Notes under the pieces: model-generated | Seen by the model: the letters and a program-made list of their open reading frames with translations, nothing else | The model's database searches: none | What the model was told of the DNA's origin: nothing | Assembly (NCBI GenBank): GCA_016194745.1 | Contig: JACQBA010000015.1 | Span: 186,236 to 250,235 of the forward strand | Direction of reading: 5' to 3' | Length of the DNA stretch: 64,000 nucleotides | Origin: Elusimicrobiota bacterium | GTDB lineage: Bacteria > Elusimicrobiota > Elusimicrobia > UBA1565 > JACRDR01 | Part shown: positions 1 through 8,196 of the stretch, one piece after another | Layout of the letters: every line of letters begins with the position of its first letter | Numbering within the stretch: the first letter of the stretch is position 1 | Made by a program: the position numbers and the translations under genes

Positions 1-1155
1 CTCGAGGCGATCGGCGCGGCCGAGTTCGACGCGGGAGGCCCGCGCGAGGCCGCGCGCAAGTTCCTGTCGCTCCCCGCCGAGCGCGTCGGCGCCCTCGTCC
101 CCAAGCTCCATCCCGACCGATACGGGGAGATGAAGTGGGCGTGGGTGTTCTTCCCCGCCTTCGGCCCGCTGCTCAAGAAGGACGCCGCGCGCTGCGCGAA
201 GGAGTGCCCGGGCCTCGAGCGGTTCTTCGCCTACGGCATGAACGACCAGCTCCGCGCGGAGGAGGCGCTTCCCGCGCTCGTCGAGGGGCTCACGGACGCC
301 GACTGGCGGCTGCGCCGCTCCGCCGCTTCCCTCCTCGGCGCACTCTTCGGCCGCGAGACGGGCGAGGAGACCGGCCGCCTTGCCTTTCTAACGGAAGCAA
401 GCGGCCTCGGCGAGGCGTCCGCCGACGCGCCCGATCTGGACGCCCGGCTTGCGCGCCTCGGCAACAAGACGTTGCCCGAGCTCTACGCGCTCCTCGCCTT
501 GGACGAGTCGACGACGCCGGCCGAGCGCGTCGCGCTTTTCGACGCGACGCCGAGCGCCTTCGACACCGTGCCGCTCTCGACGCTCAAGGAATTCGCACGC
601 CTCCTGCGCGCCCGCGGCGGGCGCGGCAAGCGCGTGCTCGAAAAAGAGCTCGCCTCCGCCTCGGCCGCGGCGCCCGCCGCGCGCGCGGCGGTCCTCTCCG
701 TCGCCGCGGACGCCGACGTCTCCGTCCGCGCCGGCGCGCTCGCGTCGCTCGGACGCATGGGAAGCGGCGAGGACGCGCCGCTCCTCTGCGCCGCCCTCGC
801 CGATCCGGCGGCCGAAGTCCGCGAGGCGGCGTCCCTCGGCCTCGCCAAGATGGGGGTCGCCGCCAAGCCAGCGCTCGAGGCCTCGCTCAAGGATTCCGCT
901 CCGAGGACGCGCGCCTACGCCGCGTTGGCCGCCGCCCGTTCCTCCAGCCCGGAGGTGATCGCGCTCGTCGGCGGCGCGCTCAAAGACCCGGACGCGGACG
1001 TCCGCCGCGCCGCCGCCGCCGCGCTCACCGCGCTGCAGTCTCCCCTCATCGAGCACAGGAAACCCTTTCGGGACGCTCTCCGGGCACTCATTAAGGACGA
1101 CCCCGACGCCGGAGTTCGGGCCACCGCGGCGTATGCCGAAACGATGTGCCGGTGA
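1..1155 (+). CDS. HEAT-repeat protein, 5' end missing
   Basis: The frame is open from base 1 to the TGA at 1153-1155, so the start lies outside the window; the first internal Met is at base 130. The C-terminal two thirds are Ala/Leu-rich helical repeats with recurring motifs such as DADVSVRAGALASLGRMG and DPAAEVREAASLGLAKMG, which is the HEAT/PBS-lyase repeat pattern. Such repeats form a curved scaffold for protein binding. No catalytic domain is visible. The partner and role are unknown. Repeat assignment is firm; function is not. Confidence 0.75.
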   Translation, partial: LEAIGAAEFDAGGPREAARKFLSLPAERVGALVPKLHPDRYGEMKWAWVFFPAFGPLLKKDAARCAKECPGLERFFAYGMNDQLRAEEALPALVEGLTDADWRLRRSAASLLGALFGRETGEETGRLAFLTEASGLGEASADAPDLDARLARLGNKTLPELYALLALDESTTPAERVALFDATPSAFDTVPLSTLKEFARLLRARGGRGKRVLEKELASASAAAPAARAAVLSVAADADVSVRAGALASLGRMGSGEDAPLLCAALADPAAEVREAASLGLAKMGVAAKPALEASLKDSAPRTRAYAALAAARSSSPEVIALVGGALKDPDADVRRAAAAALTALQSPLIEHRKPFRDALRALIKDDPDAGVRATAAYAETMCR

Positions 1156-1193
1156 CGGCAGCACGGAAAGCACGGACCATCCGTTCTGCCGTC

Positions 1194-2372
1194 CTATTTC
1201 TCCCGATATCTCTGTAGGTCCCTCACCATCGCCTCGGAAACCACTCCCGCTCCGGAATCGGACATCAGATCCCCCGGAAAGGGCGTGACCTCGTAGAACA
1301 CCGCGCCTTGGGGATCGTTGGGCGAGCCCTCGTACGCGCGCAGGTAGCGGTCCGAGAATCCCAAGAGGTGCGCGACCTCGTGCGCGATCGTGTGGCACGT
1401 CACGGGCGCGCCGCCCAGGATGATTCCCCGCGAGGCGAGCACGTGGACCGAGGAGGCGCCCGTCGTCAGCGCGTAGCCTGGGGGAAACCGACGCAAGTGG
1501 TCCGCCGCATCGATCGCGGCACCCCGCGCGGGCGCGCCCTTTGGATACAGCGTCTTCGCCTCGACCTTGACCCACTCGATGCGCAGCCTCAGGCGCGCCG
1601 CCTTCATCGCGGGCGCCTCGTTCCAGACGCGCTCGATTCCCGCGCCGACCGTGGCCAGAAAGGGCGCGCTCGAGACGTCGGTCTGAAGCGGCAACACGAG
1701 CGCCTCCGACCCGTCCGCCGCGCGCCGGAGCCGATGCCACGGCACGGGCTTGAAGGCGAGCATGGCCTCCTCGAGCTTGCGCCTGCCGCGCGCCGCCGCC
1801 CCGCGCGCCGCGTCATCCGTCGCGCTCGAGCGCCACAGCCGATACGACGTGAGCAGGTCGTTCGCCCCGCCGAAGCCGGGGTGAAGCCACGCCTCGCGCT
1901 GCCACAGCGCGTGGTACTTCACATGCTCGTCGATCCTGCGCGCGTTCTCGGCGCGCAAAAGGTACTCGTCGACCAAGGCGTCGAGCGGGCGGGCGCGGCG
2001 CGCGAGGTCCGTATGGATCGTGCCGGCGAGGCGCTCCTCGCGGGAGGTCCACTCGCCGAGCTCGGCCAAGGCGTAGCGGCGCTCGAGCGGCGTCCCGTCG
2101 GGCGGCGGCCCGGCGGGGTCCGGGTCGATGCGCGGCAGGATTCCGTAGCCCGTCGGCCACGGTTTGGGCGGCGGCGGGCTGAGGCGCGGCAGGAGGTCCG
2201 GCCGCTCCGCCTTGCAGCGCGCGCGCAGTTCTCCCAAGGTCCTCTCGATCCCGGCCGTGTGCGCGTCGCGCCGCGCCGCGAGCGCGTCGAGCGCCCCTTG
2301 CCACGGCGGCGCTTCCGCCGCGAAGGCGGGCGCGGCAAGCAGGAGCGCCAGAACGAGAGCGATCCGCGTCAC
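1194..2372 (-). CDS. Secreted zinc metalloprotease-like protein (metzincin-type motif)
   Basis: 392 aa with an N-terminal signal peptide (MTRIALVLALLLAAPAFAAEA). Near the C-terminus there is H331-E-x-x-H335-x-x-G-x-x-D341 (HEVAHLLGFSD), followed about 28 residues later by a Met-containing turn (PGDLMSDSG). This fits a metzincin or related zinc peptidase acting outside the cytoplasm; in some families Asp replaces the third His ligand. The region from 20 to 300 is not recognised and may be a propeptide or substrate domain. The GTG start is supported by a TACACT box six bases upstream (2379-2384), implying a leaderless mRNA. Confidence 0.7.
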   Translation of the reverse strand: MTRIALVLALLLAAPAFAAEAPPWQGALDALAARRDAHTAGIERTLGELRARCKAERPDLLPRLSPPPPKPWPTGYGILPRIDPDPAGPPPDGTPLERRYALAELGEWTSREERLAGTIHTDLARRARPLDALVDEYLLRAENARRIDEHVKYHALWQREAWLHPGFGGANDLLTSYRLWRSSATDDAARGAAARGRRKLEEAMLAFKPVPWHRLRRAADGSEALVLPLQTDVSSAPFLATVGAGIERVWNEAPAMKAARLRLRIEWVKVEAKTLYPKGAPARGAAIDAADHLRRFPPGYALTTGASSVHVLASRGIILGGAPVTCHTIAHEVAHLLGFSDRYLRAYEGSPNDPQGAVFYEVTPFPGDLMSDSGAGVVSEAMVRDLQRYREK

Positions 2373-2378
2373 CTCGCG

Positions 2379-2384
2379 AGTGTA
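2379..2384 (-). promoter_or_regulatory. -10 box (TACACT) of the metzincin-like gene
   Basis: The minus strand reads TACACT, then six bases, then the GTG start at 2372. Transcription would begin on or next to the start codon. Many genes in this window share this arrangement. Confidence 0.5.
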
Positions 2385-2533
2385 TCAGGGAAACCCGATG
2401 CTGAATAGCCCTGTAGGCCCCTCGGGTCTCCTCCCTCCGGGTCCTTCGCCTCTATTCGCTTTCCTAGGCCTTTACCTAGAATGCCTATCGAGCAGCGTCC
2501 GCGCCTATGCGGCCCTGCCAGGAGGAAGTTTCC

Positions 2534-3091
2534 GTGAGAAACACGATCATCAGCATCAGCATGCTCGCCGTCTCCGCCGTCGCCTTCGCGACGCCGGCCC
2601 TCAATGACTTGGAGAAGGTCTCGAACATGACCGGCATCGCCGCGGCCGTCCAGCGCGACGTCGAGAAGGTCAACGCGATCGTCGGACAGGCGCCCGTCGA
2701 GGGCGAACTCGTCTTGGTCGGAACGGGCACGGGCCCGGACGTCTTCAAGGACTGTCACGCGGACGCGATCAACGTGCGCGGCTGGTCCATCGGCGAGGCC
2801 GTCGAGAAGACGAACGCCTGCTTGAAGCGCACCTATCCCGAGGCCGGCGCCCAGCAGCGCGGCTACTACGTCAACGCGAACTCGACGAAGGTCCGCGTCG
2901 CCTGCGGCCCCGCGTGCACCGCGCTCGCCGACGCCATCGTGATCCGCATCATCGCGAGGAGCCCGAGCGTCGACACGAACGAAGTCTCCGCCGACATCCG
3001 CTCGTCCTTGGCTAAGCGCCGCCAGCCCAACCGCCTCTGGGGCCACCGCGCGTCCGTCCAGGTCATCGCTCCCCAGCACCAGCAGCAGTAG
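2534..3091 (+). CDS. Secreted protein of unknown function
   Basis: 185 aa. The GTG at 2534 is chosen because AGGAGG lies seven to eight bases upstream and the product then begins directly with a signal peptide (MRNTIISISMLAVSAVAFA). An upstream ATG at 2507 would add nine non-signal residues. The mature part has four Cys residues (DCHAD, ACLKRT, RVACGPACT), suggesting disulfides. No known domain was recognised. A TAGAAT-like box at about 2477 could be its promoter. Confidence 0.6.
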   Translation: MRNTIISISMLAVSAVAFATPALNDLEKVSNMTGIAAAVQRDVEKVNAIVGQAPVEGELVLVGTGTGPDVFKDCHADAINVRGWSIGEAVEKTNACLKRTYPEAGAQQRGYYVNANSTKVRVACGPACTALADAIVIRIIARSPSVDTNEVSADIRSSLAKRRQPNRLWGHRASVQVIAPQHQQQ

Positions 3092-3108
3092 TCCCGATCC
3101 GCACCACC

Positions 3109-3141
3109 CCGGCCGCCCGCTCCGCGAGGACGGGCGGCCGG
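3109..3141 (+). terminator. GC-rich hairpin after the 2534-3091 gene
   Basis: CCGGCCGCCCG at 3109-3119 pairs perfectly with CGGGCGGCCGG at 3131-3141. The stem is 11 bp with an 11-base loop, just after the stop codon. The T-tract is weak, so it may stabilise the 3' end rather than terminate alone. Confidence 0.45.
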
Positions 3142-3272
3142 CCCATTCCGGACTGTAGTCACACCCAGCCTCGCGCCGTTCCACCGGGACAGGACCCGTC
3201 CGACGCTTATGAAGTTGTTACTGGGCTGTAGTCGCCCGAGGCTACAGTAAAGATGGAAGGCGTAGCGCTCAC

Positions 3273-3881
3273 ATGAGCTCCCTACTCAAGATCGTCACGG
3301 CCTCCGCGCTGGTCGCCATCGCCGGTCCCGCCGCCGCCAAGGACCCGGACCTGCGTTCGTTGACCCGCGAGCGCCTCGACGCTCCGGCCTCCTCGCCCAA
3401 AGCCGCGCCGCAGTCCGCCGCCACGGCCCCGCGCCCCGCCGGCGAAATCGATCTCGTCCCCGCGCCGTTTTCCGCCGCCGCCGAGGCGGCGGGGGTCAAG
3501 GAGACGAAGCAGGAGGCCGCCACGGAGCGCGCCGAGCCCAAGACCCTCAAGAGAGTCGGCTGGAACTCGATCGGCTGGCGCTCCCTCGGTGCGCGCGACA
3601 ACGCGGCCGAAGCGCGCACCGGCCCGCGCCGCTCGCCCTATTCCCAGCCCGGCGCCCCCAATATGGGCGATCCCGGCACGCTTCCGATGATCAACTCGGC
3701 GGGCGGCGTCCCGCAGAACCAAGGCGAAGGCCGCTTGGGCTCGGGCGTTTCCCCGGCCGGCCCGACCGCCGCCGCGGCGGGAGCCGCGCCTCCTCCCGTC
3801 CCGCAAGGCGGCGATCCCGTCGGCCGCGCGCAGACCGCGCAGGCGATCCAGACGGCGCAGGGCATCCTCGGCGCCAAGTAG
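3273..3881 (+). CDS. Secreted low-complexity protein of unknown function
   Basis: 202 aa starting MSSLLKIVTASALVAIAGPAAA, a clear signal peptide. The mature chain is rich in Ala, Pro and Gly with no predicted fold that I recognise. The C-terminus (GRAQTAQAIQTAQGILGAK) could be a short amphipathic helix. A small inverted repeat, CTGTAG/CTACAG (3226-3231 and 3242-3247), sits in the upstream region; the second arm may be part of a TACAGT -10 box. The gene is a monocistron between the upstream hairpin and the GH5 gene. Confidence 0.55.
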   Translation: MSSLLKIVTASALVAIAGPAAAKDPDLRSLTRERLDAPASSPKAAPQSAATAPRPAGEIDLVPAPFSAAAEAAGVKETKQEAATERAEPKTLKRVGWNSIGWRSLGARDNAAEARTGPRRSPYSQPGAPNMGDPGTLPMINSAGGVPQNQGEGRLGSGVSPAGPTAAAAGAAPPPVPQGGDPVGRAQTAQAIQTAQGILGAK

Positions 3882-3930
3882 CGACGCGCCAGCTCCCCCA
3901 TTTCGTTGCGTTTCGCGGTCGTCCGTTTAA

Positions 3931-3936
3931 TATAAT
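3931..3936 (+). promoter_or_regulatory. -10 box (TATAAT) of the GH5 gene
   Basis: A perfect TATAAT ends six bases before the ATG at 3943. Transcription should start at or next to the A of the start codon, and no Shine-Dalgarno sequence is present. This is the clearest leaderless promoter in the window. Confidence 0.6.
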
Positions 3937-3942
3937 CCCGCC

Positions 3943-5172
3943 ATGCTCGCCTCCCTCGTCCTGGCCGCGTCCGTCTCGCTCGCCGCCGCCGAACCCCCCG
4001 CCTTCGTCACGGCGAAGGGACCCCGCCTCCTCGCCCCGGACGGCAAGCCTCTCCTCACGCGCGGCACGAGCTTCGGCAACTGGCTCGTCCCCGAAGGCTA
4101 CATGTTCCTCTTCGAGAAGGCCGGCGCGCACCGCCAGATCGCGGAGCTATTTAAGGAGCTCGTCGGCCCCGAGGACGCGCGCGCCTTCTGGGACATGTGG
4201 TTCGACACCTACGTGACGAAAAAGGACGTCGAGCGCCTCAAGGCGCTCGGCATGAACCTCCTGCGCGTCCCCTTCAACGCGAAGCTCCTCAATCCCGAGG
4301 ACTACCCGGACGTGTGGGACGAGGCCCACTTCAAGCGCCTCGACCGCGTGATCGCGTGGTGCAAGGAGGCCGGGCTTTACGTGGTCCTCGACATGCACGT
4401 CGCCCACGGCGGGCAGACGGGATCGAACATCGACGACAGCGCGGGCGGCCCCTGGCTCTTCGACAGCGCGGCGAGCGAGGCGCGCACGGCCGAGGTCTGG
4501 CGCCGCGTCGCGCGCCGCTACAAGGACGAGCCCGCCATCTTGGGCTACGAGCTCTTGAACGAGCCCATCGCCCACTACTACGACGTCAAAGCCTACAATC
4601 CGAAGCTCGAGCCGGTGTATAAGCGTCTCGTCGACGCCGTCCGCGCGGAGGACCCGCGGCATCTGATCTTGATCGGCGGCGCGCAATGGAACACGGAGTT
4701 CGGCCCCCTCGGCCCGCCCTTCGCTCCCGGCCTCGTCTACACCTTCCACAAGTACTGGACCGACCCCACCATCGCCGTCATCAAGCAGTACCTCGAGTTC
4801 AGGAAGCGCTACGACGTCCCCCTCTGGATGGGCGAGTCGGGCGAGAACACGGACGAGTGGATCGCCAAGTTCCGCGCGGTCTTGGAAAAGGAGGAGATCG
4901 GTTGGGCGTTTTGGCCTTACAAAAAGATGCGTCACGAGGAGCATCCAGGGACCAGCCTCTGCGCCTTTCCCGCCCCGCCGCACTGGGACAAGATCGCGGC
5001 CTACGCCGAGTGCAAGAACGGCGCCGCCAAGTGGGAGGACTGCAAGAAGCCCGCGCCCGAGGAATCCCGCGCCGCCCTGGCCGGCCTCCTTAAGAACATC
5101 CGCTTCGACCAATGCCCCCTCAATCCCGGCTACGTAAAGGCCCTCGGCCTTAGCCTCGGTGCCAGTCGTTGA
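3943..5172 (+). CDS. Glycoside hydrolase family 5-like secreted glycosidase
   Basis: 409 aa with a short signal peptide (MLASLVLAASVSLAAAEPP). The TIM-barrel signature residues of GH5 are visible: RGTSFGNWL, LGMNLLRVPFN, VVLDMHVAHGG, the acid/base Glu in LNEP (E207) and the nucleophile Glu in MGESG (E298). It should hydrolyse a beta-linked glucan, mannan or related polysaccharide outside the cell; the substrate is not clear from sequence. The last four codons and the stop (GASR*) are read from a REP-like repeat at 5157-5218, so the natural C-terminus appears to have been replaced or shortened by the repeat. Confidence 0.85.
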   Translation: MLASLVLAASVSLAAAEPPAFVTAKGPRLLAPDGKPLLTRGTSFGNWLVPEGYMFLFEKAGAHRQIAELFKELVGPEDARAFWDMWFDTYVTKKDVERLKALGMNLLRVPFNAKLLNPEDYPDVWDEAHFKRLDRVIAWCKEAGLYVVLDMHVAHGGQTGSNIDDSAGGPWLFDSAASEARTAEVWRRVARRYKDEPAILGYELLNEPIAHYYDVKAYNPKLEPVYKRLVDAVRAEDPRHLILIGGAQWNTEFGPLGPPFAPGLVYTFHKYWTDPTIAVIKQYLEFRKRYDVPLWMGESGENTDEWIAKFRAVLEKEEIGWAFWPYKKMRHEEHPGTSLCAFPAPPHWDKIAAYAECKNGAAKWEDCKKPAPEESRAALAGLLKNIRFDQCPLNPGYVKALGLSLGASR

Positions 5173-5218
5173 CAGTCAAGTATCCGGCAGAATACTCGAC
5201 AGTCAACGACAGGCACCG
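5157..5218. repeat. REP-like inverted pair 1
   Basis: Two arms face each other: one begins CGGTGCCAGTCGTTGACAGT and the other ends CAGTCAACGACAGGCACCG, with a loop around CCGGCAG. Each arm belongs to the GGTGCC(A/T)GTCGTTGAC family found at seven loci in this window. The left arm overlaps the end of the GH5 gene and supplies its stop codon. Confidence 0.85.
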
Positions 5219-5264
5219 ATACAATAAATGAGACCCCCCGGCCGTTATCCATGGTAGAGGCACG

Positions 5265-5804
5265 ATGACCGACGAGGAGCTGGCCCGGCGCGCTGCCCAG
5301 GGCGACTCGAGAGGGTTCGAGGAACTGGTGGAGCGCACCAAAGGCAGGTTGTACAGCTTCCTCTGGCACAGGGTCGGGCCCGGAGCCGAGGACGTGTTCC
5401 AGGAGGTCTGGATGAAGGTCTGGCGGGGGCTGCCGCGCTGGGAGCCGAGGGAGCCGTTCTCCGCGTGGCTTTTCACGATCGCGCGCCACGCGGCTATCGA
5501 TTTCGCGACGCGCGAGGGTCGGCGGCTCGCGGAGCCGCTCGAGGACGCCCGTGCCGACGTCCTCGCCGAGGCCGCGCCCGGACCGGAGCGGCTGGCCGAG
5601 GCGAACGCCGCCTCGCACCGCGTCGACCTGGCCTTGGCCGAGCTCCCAGAGGAGCAGCGCGAGGTCTTCCTCCTGCGCGAGTACGGGCGGCTTTCCTTTA
5701 AGGAGATCGCGGCGCTGCAGGGCTGTCCTTTGGGAACCGCCCTCGCCCGCATGCGCTACGCGCTCGAGAAGCTCAAGATCCGATTGGAGGGCTATGATGC
5801 CTGA
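5265..5804 (+). CDS. ECF-type RNA polymerase sigma factor
   Basis: 179 aa. Region 2 is seen in EDVFQEVWMKVWRGLPRW and region 4 in LPEEQREVFLLREYGRLSFKEIAALQG; regions 1 and 3 are absent, as in extracytoplasmic-function sigma factors. It would direct RNA polymerase to a small envelope-stress regulon. The next gene, overlapping by eight bases, encodes a zinc-type anti-sigma factor, and a periplasmic coiled-coil protein follows with a four-base overlap, so the three are one operon. Confidence 0.88.
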   Translation: MTDEELARRAAQGDSRGFEELVERTKGRLYSFLWHRVGPGAEDVFQEVWMKVWRGLPRWEPREPFSAWLFTIARHAAIDFATREGRRLAEPLEDARADVLAEAAPGPERLAEANAASHRVDLALAELPEEQREVFLLREYGRLSFKEIAALQGCPLGTALARMRYALEKLKIRLEGYDA

Positions 5805-6255
5805 GCATGCCGACGCGCCTCTCCTCTATGTAAGCGGCGAATTGAGCCCCAAGGACCGCAAGGACTTCGAGGCGCACGCGCTCGCGTGCGGAGAATGCCG
5901 CGCCGCCTTGCTTCGCGCCGCGTGGGGCTCGCGCCTCGCCGAGTCCGCCGCGCGCGAGGCGTCGAACGTCCTGAGCGAGCGCGCGGCGCGGCTCGCGCGC
6001 GCCCCCGCGTTCCTCCGTCCCAAATGGCCCGGCTACGCGGCCGCTCTCGCCTTGGCCGCGGTCCTATTCGCGGCGCTCCCCCGCGCCCCGGAGCACCTCG
6101 AGTGGCGCAACGGGCTCGAGAGCGGCATCTCCCGGCTGCGATACGATCTGGACGCCATGGAGGCAAGACTCGCGGACGAGGGCGACGCCCTCGAGCTCCG
6201 CGAGGGGATCACGACCCTGCAGGAGCGGCTTAGCGCCGCAAGGAGAAAACCATGA
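5797..6255 (+). CDS. Zinc-binding anti-sigma factor, single transmembrane segment
   Basis: 152 aa. It has the H-x3-C-x2-C motif of anti-sigma zinc-finger proteins (HALACGEC, near residue 30) and one hydrophobic segment (YAAALALAAVLFAALP), followed by a periplasmic tail with a short coiled coil. It should hold the ECF sigma factor inactive at the membrane. ATG 5797 is preferred over the adjacent ATG 5794 because GGAGG is then six bases away. The gene overlaps the sigma gene by eight bases and the next gene by four. Confidence 0.75.
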   Translation: MPEHADAPLLYVSGELSPKDRKDFEAHALACGECRAALLRAAWGSRLAESAAREASNVLSERAARLARAPAFLRPKWPGYAAALALAAVLFAALPRAPEHLEWRNGLESGISRLRYDLDAMEARLADEGDALELREGITTLQERLSAARRKP

Positions 6256-6830
6256 AACGCCTGAGCTTGCTTCTCGCCGCCGCGCTGCTGGCGGCGTCCG
6301 CCCCCCGCGCGCACGCGCAGGAGGAGGAGCGCCCGCCGCATCCGGACGGCCGTCCCATGCCGCCCCTGCCGCCCTTGCCCCCGCTGCCCCCGGGCGTGAG
6401 CGAGCCGGAGCTCATCGACTTCGTCAAGTCGAACAATCCGGAGATGGCCGATCACTTGGCCGCCATGAAGCAGGCGCATCCCGCGGAATTCCAGCACAAG
6501 CTCCGCGACATCTCCCACATGTACGCCGACAAGGACGTCCGCGAGCACTTCGTGCGCCAGACGAAGCTCCAGCGCGAGGTCCGCGACCTGGCCCAGGCCT
6601 ACCGCAAGGCGAAGCCGGAGGAGAGATCCGCCGCCAAGGACAAGCTGACGAAGGCCGTCGGCCTCCTCTTCGACGCGGACCTCTCCCAGAAGGAGCTCCA
6701 AGTCAAGAAGATGCGCTCCGAGATCGCCAAGCTCGAGGACAAGGTCGCCAAGCGCCGCGAGCTCAAGGCGAAGATCGTCCAAAAGCGCATCGACCACATC
6801 ACCGGCGAAGGCGACGACTGGGAGTGGTAG
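6252..6830 (+). CDS. Periplasmic coiled-coil protein of the ECF operon
   Basis: 192 aa with a signal peptide (MKRLSLLLAAALLAASAPRAHAQ), a Pro-rich linker of PLPP repeats (residues 35-50), and a highly charged helical region from about 60 to the end. The architecture recalls CpxP/Spy-like periplasmic stress proteins, but their LTxxQ motif is not seen. It starts with an ATGA overlap on the anti-sigma gene, so translation is coupled. It may be the sensor or effector of the sigma system. Confidence 0.6.
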   Translation: MKRLSLLLAAALLAASAPRAHAQEEERPPHPDGRPMPPLPPLPPLPPGVSEPELIDFVKSNNPEMADHLAAMKQAHPAEFQHKLRDISHMYADKDVREHFVRQTKLQREVRDLAQAYRKAKPEERSAAKDKLTKAVGLLFDADLSQKELQVKKMRSEIAKLEDKVAKRRELKAKIVQKRIDHITGEGDDWEW

Positions 6831-6852
6831 CAGGCCGATAGTCCCACGCATG

Positions 6853-6874
6853 ATCTGGGCCCTAGGGCCCAGAT
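6853..6874. promoter_or_regulatory. 22-bp perfect palindrome with GGGCCC cores
   Basis: A perfect palindrome centred on CTGGGCCCTAGGGCCCAG lies in the promoter region of the next gene, about 35 bases before a TATGGC box at 6899-6904. Related GGGCCC elements occur upstream of other secreted-protein genes here. It could be a protein-binding site. Confidence 0.4.
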
Positions 6875-6960
6875 TGTGCTTGCATTCCTCCCGACCGTTA
6901 TGGCAATATCCGTCTTGGCGGGCGGGTGGCCCTGCCAAGGCGTCACTGGGAGGTGGTCCC

Positions 6961-7965
6961 GTGCAAAGCATGAAGGTGACTACGATCGCCGCAGCAGTCC
7001 TCATCGCAGCCTTCGCCGCTCCGCAGCTCATCACCCCGCGCACCGTCCAAGCCCCTGACTTAGTGGGCCCGACGTTCCTGCCGGAAAACGACATGAAGAT
7101 CCCCGTCGGCTCGTTCCAGGCGAAGGGAATCACTCAGGAGCAATTCAACAAGGTCATCGACGAAGTCGAAGCGCTGTACCGCCCCATCGTGGCCGCGAAG
7201 GGCGGCCGGCTCGTCATCGAGCGGGCGTGGGAGGACGCGACGGTCAACGCGTACGCTCTGCGCCGCGGCAACGAGTGGGTGATCAAGATGTTCGGCGGGC
7301 TGGCGCGGCATGAGGCCATCACGCAGGACGGCATGTCCTTGGTCGTCTGCCACGAGCTCGGCCATCACCTGGGCGGCGCGCCGAAGAAGGGCATAGGCAA
7401 CGCCTGGGCGTCCAACGAGGGACAGTCCGACTACTACGCGAATCTGAAATGCCTGCGCCGCGTCTTCGGCGTGGCGGCGGCGGAAGAGTTCACGCGCAAG
7501 GCGGTCGACGACGAGGTCGCGGCCCGCGCGTGCGGCCAGTCGTTCAACAACGCCTCCGACCGGCGCCAGTGCATCCGCGGCGCGGCGGCGGGCTTCTCGG
7601 TGAGCGCGCTCTTCCAGGCGTTGCGCCGCGAGCCAAACGCCCCGCGCTTCGGCACGCCCGACCCGGCGGTCGTCAGCCGCACCAACGACGCCCACCCGGG
7701 CACGCAGTGCCGGCTGGACACGTACTTCCAGGGAGCGTTGTGCTCCCAGGCCGTCTCGGCGGAGCTCGACGACCGGAACCCCGTTCCGGGCACGTGCACC
7801 GCGTCGACGGGATTCCGCTCGGGCATCCGCCCGCGCTGCTGGTACAAGCCCGGCACCAACGAGTTGATCAACGTGGCGGAGATGCCCGTCCGCGAGGGTC
7901 CGCTCATGAGAGTCTCGCCCGCGCTCTCGACGCTGAAGACGCAGGCGCTGTGGATGGGTTTATAA
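6961..7965 (+). CDS. Secreted zinc metalloprotease-like protein (gluzincin-type motif)
   Basis: 334 aa. The GTG at 6961 is chosen because GGAGG lies seven bases upstream; an in-frame ATG at 6970 is too far from it. After a signal segment, residues 129-140 read VCHELGHHLGGA, giving H131-E132-x-x-H135, and 18 residues later NEGQSDYYA supplies E153/D157. HExxH plus a downstream Glu is the gluzincin arrangement. Six or more Cys in the mature part suggest disulfides. It is probably a periplasmic or extracellular peptidase. A strong GC hairpin follows the gene. Confidence 0.65.
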   Translation: MQSMKVTTIAAAVLIAAFAAPQLITPRTVQAPDLVGPTFLPENDMKIPVGSFQAKGITQEQFNKVIDEVEALYRPIVAAKGGRLVIERAWEDATVNAYALRRGNEWVIKMFGGLARHEAITQDGMSLVVCHELGHHLGGAPKKGIGNAWASNEGQSDYYANLKCLRRVFGVAAAEEFTRKAVDDEVAARACGQSFNNASDRRQCIRGAAAGFSVSALFQALRREPNAPRFGTPDPAVVSRTNDAHPGTQCRLDTYFQGALCSQAVSAELDDRNPVPGTCTASTGFRSGIRPRCWYKPGTNELINVAEMPVREGPLMRVSPALSTLKTQALWMGL

Positions 7966-7999
7966 AACGCTTGTAACTGTAGGGGTGCAGTTATAAGCG

Positions 8000-8030
8000 G
8001 CCCCCCGCGCCGGCCGACGGCGCGGGGGGC
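8000..8030 (+). terminator. Strong GC hairpin terminator
   Basis: GCCCCCCGCGCC at 8000-8011 pairs perfectly with GGCGCGGGGGGC at 8019-8030 around a seven-base loop, followed by GTTCATTT. It ends the metalloprotease transcript. Confidence 0.7.
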
Positions 8031-8039
8031 GTTCATTTA

Positions 8040-8097
8040 GGTGCCTGTCGTTGGACGGTTGTGTTCCCCTCCGAATCGACCGTCGACGACGGGCACC
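8040..8097. repeat. REP-like inverted pair 2 (diverged)
   Basis: The left arm is GGTGCCTGTCGTTGGACGGT; the right arm ends GACCGTCGACGACGGGCACC. The arms still pair over most of their length but carry GACGGT where other copies have GACTGT. It lies between the terminator above and the next promoter. Confidence 0.65.
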
Positions 8098-8182
8098 GTC
8101 ATTTCGTCCGGCGCCACGGCCCCGCTTCGGGACGCTGCTCCGTCTTGAGCAGGGGGATATTGATATATCCGCGCATTCTCTT

Positions 8183-8188
8183 CATACT
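8183..8188 (+). promoter_or_regulatory. -10 box (CATACT) of the binding-protein gene
   Basis: CATACT is followed by eight bases and then the ATG at 8197, with no ribosome-binding site, so the transcript is probably leaderless. Confidence 0.4.
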
Positions 8189-8196
8189 GGCGGGCG

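Noticed and set aside
388..1740. Long open frames on the opposite strand of GC-rich genes
   Set aside because: They are shadows of real genes with Arg/Ala-rich compositions and no motifs.
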